64,000 bases of DNA from JAWLGZ01 sp041690635 (lineage in GTDB: Bacteria; Pseudomonadota; Gammaproteobacteria; Thiohalomonadales; Thiohalomonadaceae), in NCBI GenBank assembly GCA_041690635.1, contig JAWLGZ010000003.1:186001-250000 (forward strand), written 5' to 3'. The notes below the pieces were generated by a model. It did not search any database and was not told where the DNA came from. It saw only the letters and a list, made by a program, of their open reading frames with translations. Both the position numbers and the translations under genes were made by a program. Position 1 is the stretch's first letter, and each line of letters starts with the position of its first letter. Below, in pieces: positions 33,359 through 42,912 of the stretch.

Positions 33359-34741
33359 ATGCTTTCCATTTTCCGTGCGGTGCTCGCCCGCCTGGGGGTG
33401 CCCAAGGTTAACCCGGAGCACACCCGCAGCCCCCGGCTGGGGCTGATCACCTGGGTCTACATCGGCACCGCCATTGCGCTGGGGTACGCCGCACCCCGGT
33501 TCAATCAATGGTTTTTCCCCTGGCTGGTATCGCCACTTGAAAAATCCAGCATCTCCACCATTCTGGCGACCATCGCCTCGGGCATGATTACGCTGACCGG
33601 TATCGTCTTTTCTCTGGTCTTCGTCATTGTCCAGTTCGGTAGCAGTACCTACTCGCCGCGGATCACCCGCCTATTCGCCCACGTCCGCAGCCTGCGCCAT
33701 TCGCTCGGGATCTTCACCGGCACCTTCATATATTGCCTGATGGCGCTTCGGACCCTGGGGCTGGACCGGGGCGAGGTCGTGAGCGCCTTTACCGTGTGGC
33801 TCGCGTTCGCCTGGTTGCTGGCCAGCGTCGTCGTCCTCGCCAATCTTGTCAGGGTGTTCACGACGCTGACCATCGGCAATGTGCTTTTCGCGCTGAGCAC
33901 CGCCGGACGCTTCAGCATCGCCCGGCTATACGCACCCTTGAACCCGGACAAAGCAAGCGCACACGCTGTCGGAGAAGAGGCGAGAGAAGCGGAGCTGCCC
34001 ATCTCGCAGACGGTGGTCTACGACGGTACGCCGGGTTACATCATCCGTTATGACAGGCGACGCCTGATGGACTTGGCCAAAGGCGCTGGCGGAATCATTC
34101 ACCTGCCCTATGCCGTGGGTGACGCGCTGCGTGATGGCGAGGTGATAGCCCACGTTCACGGAGGGAAGCTCCAGATTCCGGAGTCGAGGCTCTATGCTGC
34201 GATCGTGCTCGGTCGTGAACGCGCCTTTCGGGACGACCCGCGGTACTCCCTTCGGTTACTCGTTGATATGGCAATCAGGGCACTATCGCCTGCAATCAAT
34301 GATCCCACCACCGCGGTGCAGGCGCTCGACCACATCGAGCTTCTACTACGTCGGCTTGGCAACTCGGATCTGGACATCGGGAAGGTACGGGACCGCGAAG
34401 GCAGAATCCGGGTGGTCTACGCCGCCCCCGACTGGGAGGATCTGCTGCGATTGGGCCTCACTGAAATCATGCAGTACGGTGTGACATCGCTCCAGGTCCA
34501 GAGGCGACTTGCGGCACTGCTGCGATTCCTGTCGCGTTCTGTTCCGCAGGATAGGGTGGCGGTGGTCGATCAGTTCGCCAAAGAGCGACAGGCTTTGGTA
34601 GAGGGCGCCTTGGCAGACGCCACGCTTCGTCTATGGGCCAATACCCCGGACCACAGCGGACTGGGAGGCGCCAGGGATGTCCAATCGTTCCCATCGACAG
34701 AGACGGAACTCTCGCCAACCGGCCAAGGGCGCCAGGATTGA
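33359..34741 (+). CDS. DUF2254 family membrane protein
   Basis: A 460-residue protein. Four membrane segments fall in the first ~190 residues (GLITWVYIGTAIALGYAAP, ISTILATIASGMITLTGIVFSL, and two more near 125-185). A soluble C-terminal half carries the family hallmark RALSPAINDPTTAVQALDHIELLL. The family has no firm function; the hallmark half may bind a ligand or sense membrane state. ATG 33359 is preceded by GAGGAGGGGGG. It follows a small membrane-protein gene, and the sulfatase maturase lies ~145 nt downstream. Confidence 0.88.
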   Translation: MLSIFRAVLARLGVPKVNPEHTRSPRLGLITWVYIGTAIALGYAAPRFNQWFFPWLVSPLEKSSISTILATIASGMITLTGIVFSLVFVIVQFGSSTYSPRITRLFAHVRSLRHSLGIFTGTFIYCLMALRTLGLDRGEVVSAFTVWLAFAWLLASVVVLANLVRVFTTLTIGNVLFALSTAGRFSIARLYAPLNPDKASAHAVGEEAREAELPISQTVVYDGTPGYIIRYDRRRLMDLAKGAGGIIHLPYAVGDALRDGEVIAHVHGGKLQIPESRLYAAIVLGRERAFRDDPRYSLRLLVDMAIRALSPAINDPTTAVQALDHIELLLRRLGNSDLDIGKVRDREGRIRVVYAAPDWEDLLRLGLTEIMQYGVTSLQVQRRLAALLRFLSRSVPQDRVAVVDQFAKERQALVEGALADATLRLWANTPDHSGLGGARDVQSFPSTETELSPTGQGRQD

Positions 34742-34885
34742 TCGGTGAAAGGGCGGTTCACCGCGCCGCCCGTTCCGCGCTGTCGCAAACGCAGGCCGAC
34801 CGGCTTTTCCTCAGCGCCATTTGCCCTATGCTCAAAGTGCGGAGAGCTATACGCCCCCAAGCAGTGACGCCAAGAGAGGGAATCC

Positions 34886-36232
34886 ATGAATAATGGTGAA
34901 TCGCCCCTGCGCCTCCATTTGGCAAATTCGGCCGTGGAACCCTCCGTAGCATCCCCCGAGCCGCCGAAGGTGTGGCCGCGCGATGCCCCCTCCAATTTCC
35001 ACGTGCTGGCCAAGCCCACGGGCGCGATCTGCAATCTCGATTGCAAGTACTGCTTCTTCCTCTCCAAGGAGAGCCTCTACCCCGGAAGCCGTTTCCGAAT
35101 GCGTGACGAAGTCCTGGAGGCCTACATCAAGCAGGTGATCGAGTCGCAAAAGGGGACGCATGTCACCATCGCCTGGCAGGGGGGCGAACCGACTCTGATG
35201 GGGCTCGCCTTTTTCCGAAAAGCGATGGATCTGGTCGAGCAGTACGCCCGCCCCGGAATGACGTTCGAACACACCATCCAGACCAACGGCACACTGCTCA
35301 ACGATGCTTGGTGTGAATTCCTGCGGGAGAACAACTTCCTCGTCGGCCTGTCGATGGACGGCCCCAGGGAACTGCACGATGCCTATCGGGTGGACAAGCA
35401 TAATCGTCCCACCTTCGACAAGGTGATGCGGGCGGCGCGCCTGATGAAACGGCATGGAGTCGAGTTCAACATCCTCTGCACCGTCCACGCGGGAAACGTC
35501 GAACGCCCCCTGAGGGTCTACCGCTTTTTTCGCGATCAGCTAAAGGTGCGCTTCATCCAGTTCATCCCCATCGTCGAGCGGGTTACACCCGACCTGCTGC
35601 ATGCCGTCAATGAGGGCTGGGGCGACCGCAAGCATGCCCGTCCCTTCTACTGCCAGGATGGGGGCTCGGTCACCGACCGGTCGGTCCGGCCCGAACAGTG
35701 GGGCCGGTTTCTCAATGCCATCTTCGACGAATGGGTGAAGCGGGACGTAGGCCGGGTCTATCTGCAACTGTTCGAGTCGGCCCTCGCCTCCTGGATGGGA
35801 CTGCAACCCGCGATGTGCACCTTTGCCGAAACCTGCGGCAATGCCGTGGCACTTGAGCACAACGGCGATCTCTACGCCTGTGATCATTACGTCGAGCCGG
35901 AGTACCGCCTGGGGAACATTGCCGAGAGCCACATGGTGGAGATGCTGGCCTCCGACCAGCAGCGGGCCTTCGGAGCGGCCAAGCGGGATACCCTCCCGCG
36001 CTACTGCCGGGAGTGTGAAGTTCGCTTTGCCTGCCATGGGGAGTGTCCCCGAAATCGCTTCACTACGACACCCGACGGCGAACCCGGACTCAATTATCTG
36101 TGCGCAGGGTATAAGAGCTTCTTCAAGCATATTGATCATCCCATGCGGATTATGGCGGCCCTGCTTCGTGCCCAAAGGAGCCCGGTGGAGGTGATGCGAA
36201 GGCTCAAGCGGGAGCGGCGCACCCGCGGGTAG
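34886..36232 (+). CDS. anaerobic sulfatase-maturating enzyme (radical SAM, anSME)
   Basis: The enzyme converts the active-site Cys (or Ser) of sulfatases to formylglycine without oxygen. The 448-residue product has the radical SAM CxxxCxxC at C49, C53 and C56 (CNLDCKYC), then TIAWQGGEPTLMG, TIQTNGTLL and GLSMDGP. The C-terminal SPASM/auxiliary cluster region carries Cys in CGNAVALEHNGDLYACDHY and CRECEVRFACHGECPRNRF. ATG 34886. Three sulfatase genes with the right Cys motif lie within 10 kb downstream and are its obvious substrates. The enzyme is cytoplasmic. Confidence 0.95.
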   Translation: MNNGESPLRLHLANSAVEPSVASPEPPKVWPRDAPSNFHVLAKPTGAICNLDCKYCFFLSKESLYPGSRFRMRDEVLEAYIKQVIESQKGTHVTIAWQGGEPTLMGLAFFRKAMDLVEQYARPGMTFEHTIQTNGTLLNDAWCEFLRENNFLVGLSMDGPRELHDAYRVDKHNRPTFDKVMRAARLMKRHGVEFNILCTVHAGNVERPLRVYRFFRDQLKVRFIQFIPIVERVTPDLLHAVNEGWGDRKHARPFYCQDGGSVTDRSVRPEQWGRFLNAIFDEWVKRDVGRVYLQLFESALASWMGLQPAMCTFAETCGNAVALEHNGDLYACDHYVEPEYRLGNIAESHMVEMLASDQQRAFGAAKRDTLPRYCRECEVRFACHGECPRNRFTTTPDGEPGLNYLCAGYKSFFKHIDHPMRIMAALLRAQRSPVEVMRRLKRERRTRG

Positions 36233-36365
36233 GAGCGACGGGAGTCACGATTGCGCCGAAACTTGGTTTCATCTCTCTTGCGCGCCGGGGTGGCGCCTTG
36301 CACGTTCGAAAGTTGCGGCTAGCGTAAGGAAATGAGGCGCGAAGGACCGCATTGAGGAGACATTC

Positions 36366-37847
36366 ATGGCAAACAAGGCAGGGAAGCCGAACATTCTGGT
36401 GATTTGGGGCGACGATATCGGCCTGTGGAATATCAGCTATCACAACCGCGGCATGATGGGATACCAAACGCCGAACATCGATCGCATCGGCCATGAGGGC
36501 GCGGCCTTTACCGACTATTACGGACAGCAGAGCTGTACCGCAGGCCGTGCCACCTTCATCACCGGACAGAATCCGTTTCGAACCGGGCTGACGAAGGTGG
36601 GTATGCCGGGCGCGGATGTGGGACTGCGGTCGGAGGACCCGACCATCGCGGGCCTGCTCAAGCCGCTGGGCTACGCCACGGGGCAGTTTGGCAAGAATCA
36701 CCTCGGCGACAGGGACGAGTTTCTGCCCAGCCAGCACGGTTTTGATGAGTTCTTCGGCAACCTCTATCACCTGAATGCCGAAGAGGAGCCGGAGCACCCC
36801 GACTACCCGAAGGACCCGGCGTTCCGGCAGCGCTTCGGCCCCCGCGGCGTCATTCACAGTTTCGCCGACGGCCGGGTGGAGGATACCGGCCCGCTGACGC
36901 GGGAGCGGATGGAGACCATTGATGACGAGGTGACGGCCAAGACCCTCGACTTCATGGAGCGCGTGCAGGGTGAAGGCAAGCCCTTTTTCATCTGGTGGAA
37001 CTCCACCAAGATGCACTTCAGAACCCACATCAAGCCGGAAAGCCGGGGGGCAAGCGGGCAAGGTCCCTACAACGACGGGATGGTTGAGCACGACGGTCAC
37101 GTCGGGACCCTGCTGGACAAACTCGACGAGTTGGGCATTGGCGACAACACCATCGTGTTGTACTCCACCGACAACGGCCCCCACTACAACACCTGGCCCG
37201 ACGCCGCCATCACGCCGTTTCGCAGCGAGAAAAACACCAACTGGGAGGGGGCGTTCCGGGTGCCGGCCTTCGTTCGCTGGCCGGGCCAAATAGCGCCGGG
37301 AACCGTACGAAACGGCATCGTCTCCCATCAGGATTGGCTACCCACCTTCCTGGCCGCCGCGGGCGAGTCCGCGATCGCGGACAAACTCAAGCAGGGGCAC
37401 GAGGCCAACGGTAAGCGCTTCAAGGTCTGTCTCGACGGGTATGACCTGCGTCCCTACCTCGCCGGTGAAAGCGACGATAGCCCACGCCGCGCATTCTTCT
37501 ACGTCAACGACGACGGGCAGTTGGTCGCCCTGCGTTACGGCGACTGGAAGGTGGTATTCATGGAGCAGCGGGCGAAGACCCTCGCCTGCTGGAGTGAGCC
37601 TTTTGTTCCGCTGCGCGTCCCGAAAATCTTCAATCTGCGCCGCGATCCCTTCGAGCGGGCGGACGAAAACTCCAATACCTATTGGGACTGGGTGCTCGAT
37701 CACGCCTTCGTTCTCGTTCCGGCGCAGGCCTATGTGGCCGAACAGGTCAAGTCCCTCACGGAGTTTCCGCCCCGGCAAAAGCCGGCGTCGTTCAATCTCG
37801 ACCGCGTGCTGGAGCAGTTGCAGCACGGTGCCATCACATCGCACTGA
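36366..37847 (+). CDS. Cys-type arylsulfatase (C-T-A-G-R motif)
   Basis: A 493-residue type I sulfatase hydrolysing a sulfate ester. Metal-binding NILVIWGDDIG lies near the N-terminus. The formylglycine site is C57 in QQSCTAGRATFITGQ, matching C-x-[PA]-x-R, and the second metal site is YSTDNGPH with NWEGAFRVP. There is no signal peptide, so it should be cytoplasmic. GGAG lies just before ATG 36366. It follows the anSME gene (gap ~130 nt), which suggests dedicated maturation. The substrate is unknown. It is shorter than, and distinct from, the two larger sulfatases downstream. Confidence 0.93.
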   Translation: MANKAGKPNILVIWGDDIGLWNISYHNRGMMGYQTPNIDRIGHEGAAFTDYYGQQSCTAGRATFITGQNPFRTGLTKVGMPGADVGLRSEDPTIAGLLKPLGYATGQFGKNHLGDRDEFLPSQHGFDEFFGNLYHLNAEEEPEHPDYPKDPAFRQRFGPRGVIHSFADGRVEDTGPLTRERMETIDDEVTAKTLDFMERVQGEGKPFFIWWNSTKMHFRTHIKPESRGASGQGPYNDGMVEHDGHVGTLLDKLDELGIGDNTIVLYSTDNGPHYNTWPDAAITPFRSEKNTNWEGAFRVPAFVRWPGQIAPGTVRNGIVSHQDWLPTFLAAAGESAIADKLKQGHEANGKRFKVCLDGYDLRPYLAGESDDSPRRAFFYVNDDGQLVALRYGDWKVVFMEQRAKTLACWSEPFVPLRVPKIFNLRRDPFERADENSNTYWDWVLDHAFVLVPAQAYVAEQVKSLTEFPPRQKPASFNLDRVLEQLQHGAITSH

Positions 37848-37879
37848 GTGCGTGTTCCGCAGACAAGGAGGCGTGTGAC

Positions 37880-38467
37880 ATGGCAGAGGACATACGGACC
37901 CAAACCGCGGACCGGCTCGATCTGGCGGATCTCGACGAACTGCAGCGCCATTCGGGCTGGTTTCTAGGTCTGGGAATCGTCTTGATGATCCTCGGGTTCA
38001 TTGCCGTCGGCTCGGCGATTTTCACGACGGTGGCGTCGCTCTATCTGTTCGGGTGGTTGCTTATCATTGGCGGGGTGGCGGAGATCGCCAACGGCGTTTG
38101 GCGCAAGACCTGGAGCGGGTTCTTCATCGACCTCCTGGTCGGGGTGCTCTATTCCGTGGTGGGGTTCATGGTGATCGCCAACCCGGCGGCAACGGCCATT
38201 GCGCTCACCTTGCTTGTTGCGATGTTCCTGATCGTGGTGGGTATCTTCCGCATCGTCGCCGGCCTCTCCGCCCGCTATCCGAACTGGGGCTGGCTGGCGC
38301 TGCACGGCGCCATATCGCTCGTCTTGGGTATTCTCATCTGGCAGGGCTGGCCCGAAACCGGGTTGTGGGTGATCGGTCTATTCATCGGCATTGAACTTAT
38401 CGTCAACGGTGCGGCCCTGATGATGCTGGGAATCGCAGCCAGGCGGCTGCGGACCTTAACCGCGTAA
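37880..38467 (+). CDS. HdeD family acid-resistance-type membrane protein
   Basis: A 195-residue protein with six membrane segments in three similar pairs (GLGIVLMILGFIAVGSAIF, LFGWLLIIGGVAEI, VGVLYSVVGFMVIANP, LTLLVAMFLIVVGIFRIV, and two more). This is the HdeD/DUF308 layout; in E. coli HdeD aids acid survival. ATG 37880 is preceded by AAGGAGG; the frame is open further upstream, but only over the end of the sulfatase gene. It forms a tight run with the DUF1622 and DUF202 genes (1-2 nt gaps). Confidence 0.9.
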   Translation: MAEDIRTQTADRLDLADLDELQRHSGWFLGLGIVLMILGFIAVGSAIFTTVASLYLFGWLLIIGGVAEIANGVWRKTWSGFFIDLLVGVLYSVVGFMVIANPAATAIALTLLVAMFLIVVGIFRIVAGLSARYPNWGWLALHGAISLVLGILIWQGWPETGLWVIGLFIGIELIVNGAALMMLGIAARRLRTLTA

Positions 38468-38468
38468 G

Positions 38469-38831
38469 GTGTCCGGCGCCGAGGCAACGCTGGAGGTTAT
38501 CGTTGGCTGGCTGCGGCTGGCCATCGAGGCCACCAGCGTGCTGATTATCGGGATCGGTGTGGTCGTCACGATCTGGGACGGCGTAAGGACGCGCTTCGAA
38601 ACCGGGCGTGACATCTACCAAATGACCCGTGTGCGGCTGGGACACTTTCTGGTCCTGGGCCTGGAGTTTCAGCTGGCCTCCGACATCCTGACCACCGCAA
38701 TGGCGCCAAGCTGGGAAGAGCTCGGAAAGCTGGGGGCCATCGCGGCGATACGGACGTTTCTCAACTTCTTCCTTTTGCGAGAACAGGAGGAGATTGAGAG
38801 GAAAGGAAGGACCACCCCCTCGGCGGAGTAG
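38469..38831 (+). CDS. DUF1622 family membrane protein
   Basis: A 120-residue protein with an N-terminal membrane helix (VLIIGIGVVVTIWDGV) and the DUF1622 pattern RVRLGHFLVLGLEFQLASDILTTAMAPSWEELGKLGAIAAIRTFLNFFL. The family has no assigned role. Start GTG 38469, 1 nt after the HdeD-like stop, so it is clearly in the same operon. Confidence 0.88.
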   Translation: MSGAEATLEVIVGWLRLAIEATSVLIIGIGVVVTIWDGVRTRFETGRDIYQMTRVRLGHFLVLGLEFQLASDILTTAMAPSWEELGKLGAIAAIRTFLNFFLLREQEEIERKGRTTPSAE

Positions 38832-38833
38832 GC

Positions 38834-39262
38834 ATGGAGCCTCAAGGATGCAAGCCCCGCGTGGACAAGCAGTCACTGGCCGAGGAGCGTACTGAGCTCG
38901 CCCTCCGGCGTACGATTTTCGCCGCCGACCGAACACTGCTCGCCTGGGTTCGCACATCACTGGCGTTGATGACGTTCGGCTTCAGTATCTACAAATTTTT
39001 TCAGTATCTTGAGGAATCCGGTGCCGTGTCGGGCGACTGGCAGCCCACCGGGCCGCGCCGGTTCGGCATGGTCTTGATAACGGTTTCGACCGTGCTGCTG
39101 GTGTGGCAGACCTGGCAGTATTATCAGCTGCTGAAAAGGCTGAGCAGGCAACGCGGCAAGAAGCGTGTTCCAAAGACACCGACGCTGGTGGCAGGCGGCG
39201 CGGTTATCCTGCTCGGTTTCGCCTCCTTTGCGAGTATTTTTTTCGGAATACGGCTTTTCTGA
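38834..39262 (+). CDS. DUF202 (YidH-like) membrane protein
   Basis: A 142-residue protein with the DUF202 signature ERTELALRRTIFAADRTLLAWVRTSLALMTFGFSIYKFF and three membrane segments in all. YidH-type proteins are small inner-membrane proteins of unknown function. ATG 38834, 2 nt after the DUF1622 stop. It is the last gene of the sulfatase-HdeD-DUF1622-DUF202 run, followed by a strong palindrome. Confidence 0.88.
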   Translation: MEPQGCKPRVDKQSLAEERTELALRRTIFAADRTLLAWVRTSLALMTFGFSIYKFFQYLEESGAVSGDWQPTGPRRFGMVLITVSTVLLVWQTWQYYQLLKRLSRQRGKKRVPKTPTLVAGGAVILLGFASFASIFFGIRLF

Positions 39263-39373
39263 ATCGCGGCTCGAACTATCGCTTCGGTGTAGGTGACTGA
39301 AACCAGGCCAATGGGTTCGCTTGGTTTTCCTCCAATCGTGCAGAGGACGGGCACTGGTCGACCTGCCGCGATA

Positions 39374-39423
39374 GCGCCGTATGGGATCGGCGGCCGGAGC
39401 CGGCCGCCGATCCCATACGGCGC
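39374..39423. terminator. perfect 23-bp palindrome between convergent genes
   Basis: Two 23-nt arms (39374-39396 and 39401-39423) are exact reverse complements around a GAGC loop, lying between the convergent DUF202 and sulfatase genes and ending 5 nt from the sulfatase stop. Position and strength suggest a bidirectional terminator; there is no T-run, so a protein-binding or mobile palindrome is an alternative. Confidence 0.6.
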
Positions 39424-39428
39424 GCCGG

Positions 39429-41771
39429 TTACTCCCGCGCCATCATCGCCTGCGCCTCCTTCTCCAGATCGCGGATGCGCTCGCGGCCAAGCTGAACGAT
39501 CACCTGCTTGATGGTCCCGCCCGTGAACTCAAAGGGGGACCGGTACTCCTTCGAGACCGCCTGGCCACTGTCGCGACCCACGGCCAGACCCTCGCCGACC
39601 AGCGAGAAGTAGGCCGGCTGAGTTTTTATTTGGGCGCTGCCCACCACCGTATCGTCGATGAGCAGTTCCACTTTGCCGGTGGGGCTGGGCCCGTCCATCC
39701 CCTGCCGCTCGAACCGCACCGCAAGAGTGTGCTTGCCGGCCGGGATGTTCCGGTCCGAACTCGCCTTCTGCTCGATCTCGCCCAGCCAGTTGTAGACGTA
39801 GTGCAGCCGGCCCTCCTTGATGAATAGCGCGTGGCCGCCGAAGCGCCCGCCCTGGGCAAACAGCACACCCTCTGCCCGGGTGTCCTCGATGGTCGCTTCG
39901 GCGGCGATGCTGTACGAGCGCCCGTGGATCCTGGCGGCGACATGCTCCGGCACATCGGCGCAGTTCGGATAATAGAAGTAGACATCCCGCTCCTCGGCCG
40001 GCTGCGGTCGCGGCGTCATCATCACCTCCGGCGGCGTGCGGTCGTCCAGCGGCAGGCCGTTGTAGCGTCCGGCGAGCATGAACCAGAGCTGCTTCATCTG
40101 CTCCAGCTTCTCGGGGTGCTGCTCGGCTAGGTCGTGGACCTGGGTGCGATCTTTGTCCAGGTGGAACAGCTCCCAGCGGTCGGTAGGGAAGTGGCTCCAG
40201 CCGGAGACCGCCGGGTGGACGGTGGCGGCGTGCCAGCCGTCATACCAGACGCCCCGGGTACCGAGCATGCCGTAAAACTGGAACTGCTTGTGGGTCGGCG
40301 CCGAGGCGTCATCGAAGGTGTGGCGGAAGCTCACGCCTTCGATCGGGCTCTGGGTGTAACCTTTGATGGTCTCCGGCGGCTCGAGACCCAAGCTGTCGTA
40401 GAGCGTCGGCACGATGTCGATGGCGTGGCAGTACTGATGCCGGATCTCGCCGCGCGCCTTGATACCCTTCGGCCAGCTCACGATCAGCGGGTCGGAGGTG
40501 CCGCCCTCGTGACCCGAGTAGCGCTTGTACATCTTGAACGGCGCGCAGAAAGCCGCCGCCCAGCCGTTGGGGTAGTGGTTGTAGGTCTCGGGCGAGCCCA
40601 GCACATCGAGATACTTCAGGTTCTCCTCGAGGCTGTCGGGGATGCCGTTGAAGAACTTGTTCTCGTTGACCGAACCGTGGGGGCCGCCCTCGCCGCTGGC
40701 GCCGTTGTCGCTGACCACCACCACGATGGTGTTGTCGAGCTGGCCCGACTCCTCCAGGTAGTCGAGGAGGCGGCCGATGTGGTGGTCACAGTGGGAGACG
40801 AAGCCGGCGTAGACCTCGGCCATGCGGGAGAAGAGGCGCTTCTGGTCGTCGTTCAACGAATCCCATGCGGGCAGCGTGTCACCCTCCGGCCACGGCTTGC
40901 CCTCGGCGCTGGTTTCGTCGATATAGGGATTCAGCGGCGACAGCTCGGTACCCTCGGACAGCAGGCCCATCTCGATTTGGCGCTTGAGGGTCTCTTCACG
41001 ATACCAGTCCCAGCCCTTATCGAATCGGCCCTTGTACTTGTCTGCCCACTCCTTCGGTACCTGATGCGGGGCGTGGGCGGCGCCGGGAGCAAAGTACATC
41101 AGCCACGGCTTTTGCGGGGCGATGGTCTTGGCATCGCGGATGTACTGCAGCGCCTTGTCGACGAAGTCCTCCGAGAGGTGATAGCCCTCTTCTGGCGGCG
41201 GGGTGGGTGGCGCCGGCTGGTTGTCCTGAATCAGATCGGGGTAGTACTGATCGGTCTCACCGCCGAGAAAACCGTAGTAGCGTTCGAAGCCGCGCCCCAG
41301 CGGCCACTGCTCCTTGCCGGCAGCCATGTGGGTCTGCTCGCTGGGGGTCAGGTGCCACTTGCCCACGTGGTAGGTGTTGTAACCCTCGCCGACCAGCGCC
41401 TCGGAGATGAGACCGTTCTCGAACGGGATGCGGCCGTTGGAGCCAGGAAAGCCCGCCGAGGCTTCGGTGATGCAGCCCATGCCGTTGGAGGTGGCGTTGC
41501 GCCCGGTCAGCAGACAGGAGCGCGTGGGCGAGCAGAGGGCGGTGGTGTGGAAGTTGGTATAACGCAGGCCCATGTTGGCGATGCGCGACATGTTGGGCGT
41601 ATCGATCATGCCTCCGTAGCAGTCGAAGGCGCCGAAGCCGACGTCGTCCCAGACGATGTAGAGAACGTTGGGGGCTCCGTCCTTTGCCTTGGGTGGTTCG
41701 TAGGGTGTCCAGTCCGGTTTGGCATCGCGGATATCGAGGGCGATACGTCCCTCAAAGTGTTTTTTGGCCAT
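39429..41771 (-). CDS. large Cys-type arylsulfatase with C-terminal beta-rich domain (paralogue A)
   Basis: A 780-residue sulfatase. NVLYIVWDDVGFGAFDCYGG binds metal, C80 in TTALCSPTRSCLLTGRN is the formylglycine site, and VVVSDNGASGEGG and WPKGIKARGEIRHQY follow. A ~200-residue C-terminal beta-sandwich-like domain closes the protein (from about residue 580; YSIAAEATIEDTRAEGVLFAQGGRFGGHALFIKEG). There is no signal peptide. ATG 41771 has GGAGAGGAGA upstream; an in-frame start at 41948 was rejected as lacking family sequence. It is very similar to the sulfatase at 43446-45788 and of equal length, so these are recent duplicates. It probably depends on the nearby anSME. Confidence 0.94.
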   Translation of the reverse strand: MAKKHFEGRIALDIRDAKPDWTPYEPPKAKDGAPNVLYIVWDDVGFGAFDCYGGMIDTPNMSRIANMGLRYTNFHTTALCSPTRSCLLTGRNATSNGMGCITEASAGFPGSNGRIPFENGLISEALVGEGYNTYHVGKWHLTPSEQTHMAAGKEQWPLGRGFERYYGFLGGETDQYYPDLIQDNQPAPPTPPPEEGYHLSEDFVDKALQYIRDAKTIAPQKPWLMYFAPGAAHAPHQVPKEWADKYKGRFDKGWDWYREETLKRQIEMGLLSEGTELSPLNPYIDETSAEGKPWPEGDTLPAWDSLNDDQKRLFSRMAEVYAGFVSHCDHHIGRLLDYLEESGQLDNTIVVVVSDNGASGEGGPHGSVNENKFFNGIPDSLEENLKYLDVLGSPETYNHYPNGWAAAFCAPFKMYKRYSGHEGGTSDPLIVSWPKGIKARGEIRHQYCHAIDIVPTLYDSLGLEPPETIKGYTQSPIEGVSFRHTFDDASAPTHKQFQFYGMLGTRGVWYDGWHAATVHPAVSGWSHFPTDRWELFHLDKDRTQVHDLAEQHPEKLEQMKQLWFMLAGRYNGLPLDDRTPPEVMMTPRPQPAEERDVYFYYPNCADVPEHVAARIHGRSYSIAAEATIEDTRAEGVLFAQGGRFGGHALFIKEGRLHYVYNWLGEIEQKASSDRNIPAGKHTLAVRFERQGMDGPSPTGKVELLIDDTVVGSAQIKTQPAYFSLVGEGLAVGRDSGQAVSKEYRSPFEFTGGTIKQVIVQLGRERIRDLEKEAQAMMARE

Positions 41772-41989
41772 TGGCGTTCTCCTCTCCCTGGAGTGCGACC
41801 CACTTCGGCATGAGTTTCCGCCGAATCCCTGAGGTACGGTTTTTTCCGGAGTATAGGGCGCGACAACATGACGGCAAGAGAGCAGTTCCCAATAGGGCTC
41901 GCATCGCCAACGGCAACGCCGAGCAGTAGACGCTGAAAGGCAACGCATCTAGATTTAGGAAAGCCTCTGTTTTGAAAGGGACTTCCCTT

Positions 41990-42786
41990 ATGGCACGAAC
42001 CAAGCCGGCGCTCCCTCTGGGCGCCTTCCTACTGTTCGGCGCGCATGCGGTGGCTGCGCAGGATTATCCTGACGATTTTTCCCTGAATATCGGGGTCAAC
42101 TACGTGCAAGATGCCGACACCGAAGTGTCCGCGCGATCGTCGGTTGGTGTCATCGGCACCTCGATCGATTTTGAGCGCGACCTCGGCGGTGAAGAGCGGG
42201 TCAGCCCGACCTGGTGGAACGGGTATTACCGGCTCACTCCTCACCATCGAGTGGATTTTGCCTGGATCCGCTTCAGTCGCGAAGGCTCGAGATCGCTGGG
42301 ACGCGAACTCACGTTCCAAGGCACCACCTTTCCCGCCAACGCCTCGGTGAATAGCCAGATCGAGTCAACCTTTTCGAAGCTAGCCTACACATGGTCCTTC
42401 CATCACACCGATATAAGATTGAACTCGGTCTTACAGTGGGTGCCGCCTTCGTGGACTATTCGGTAACGTTGCGGGGGCCGCTGAATGAAGCCGATGCGAG
42501 CGTTGACACCGCAGTGCCGACCCTGGGTTTTCGGGTGGATTATGAAATCGGCCCGCGCACGCATCTAAGCCTGAAAAGCGATGCCCTCTATTTCGAGACC
42601 GGCGATGAAAAGCTTGAGGGCTCGTTCGACAACACCACGCTGGAGTGGCGGGCTGTTCGCAATGTCGTCCTCGGTTTGGGGCTGGACAGGCTGGCGGTCG
42701 ACGCCGCGGTTGACGACGGTGACTGGCGGGGACAGGTCTCTGACTTCTATCGAAGCACCCGGGTCTATGCAGGGCTTCGTTTCTAG
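41990..42786 (+). pseudogene. frameshifted outer-membrane beta-barrel protein
   Basis: From ATG 41990 the frame gives a signal peptide (LGAFLLFGAHAVAAQ) and barrel strands up to AYTWSFHHTD near 42411. The homologous reading then continues one frame over as KIELGLTVGAAFVDYSVTLRG...TRVYAGLRF to TAG-terminated 42786. Adding one base in GATATAAG (as GATGATAAG) would restore a single ~266-residue barrel ending in an aromatic residue. A single deletion could be real or a sequencing error. It is divergent from sulfatase A. Confidence 0.75.
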
Positions 42787-42912
42787 TCCGAATTTTCCAA
42801 CCGCAAAAGGGGCCGATTGCTTCATTGCCAGTGCACCGAGGAGTGATTTGGCATCTACTGGTTTCCGTAAACCATCTGGCGTTCCGGCTTTGGTGCACCA
42901 CAAGGAGGCACG

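Noticed and set aside
40134..41813. Long + strand open frame over sulfatase A (and similarly 43311-44876 and 45078-45917 over sulfatase B)
   Set aside because: Both sulfatases are intact on the - strand; these frames recur at the same relative place only because the genes are duplicates.
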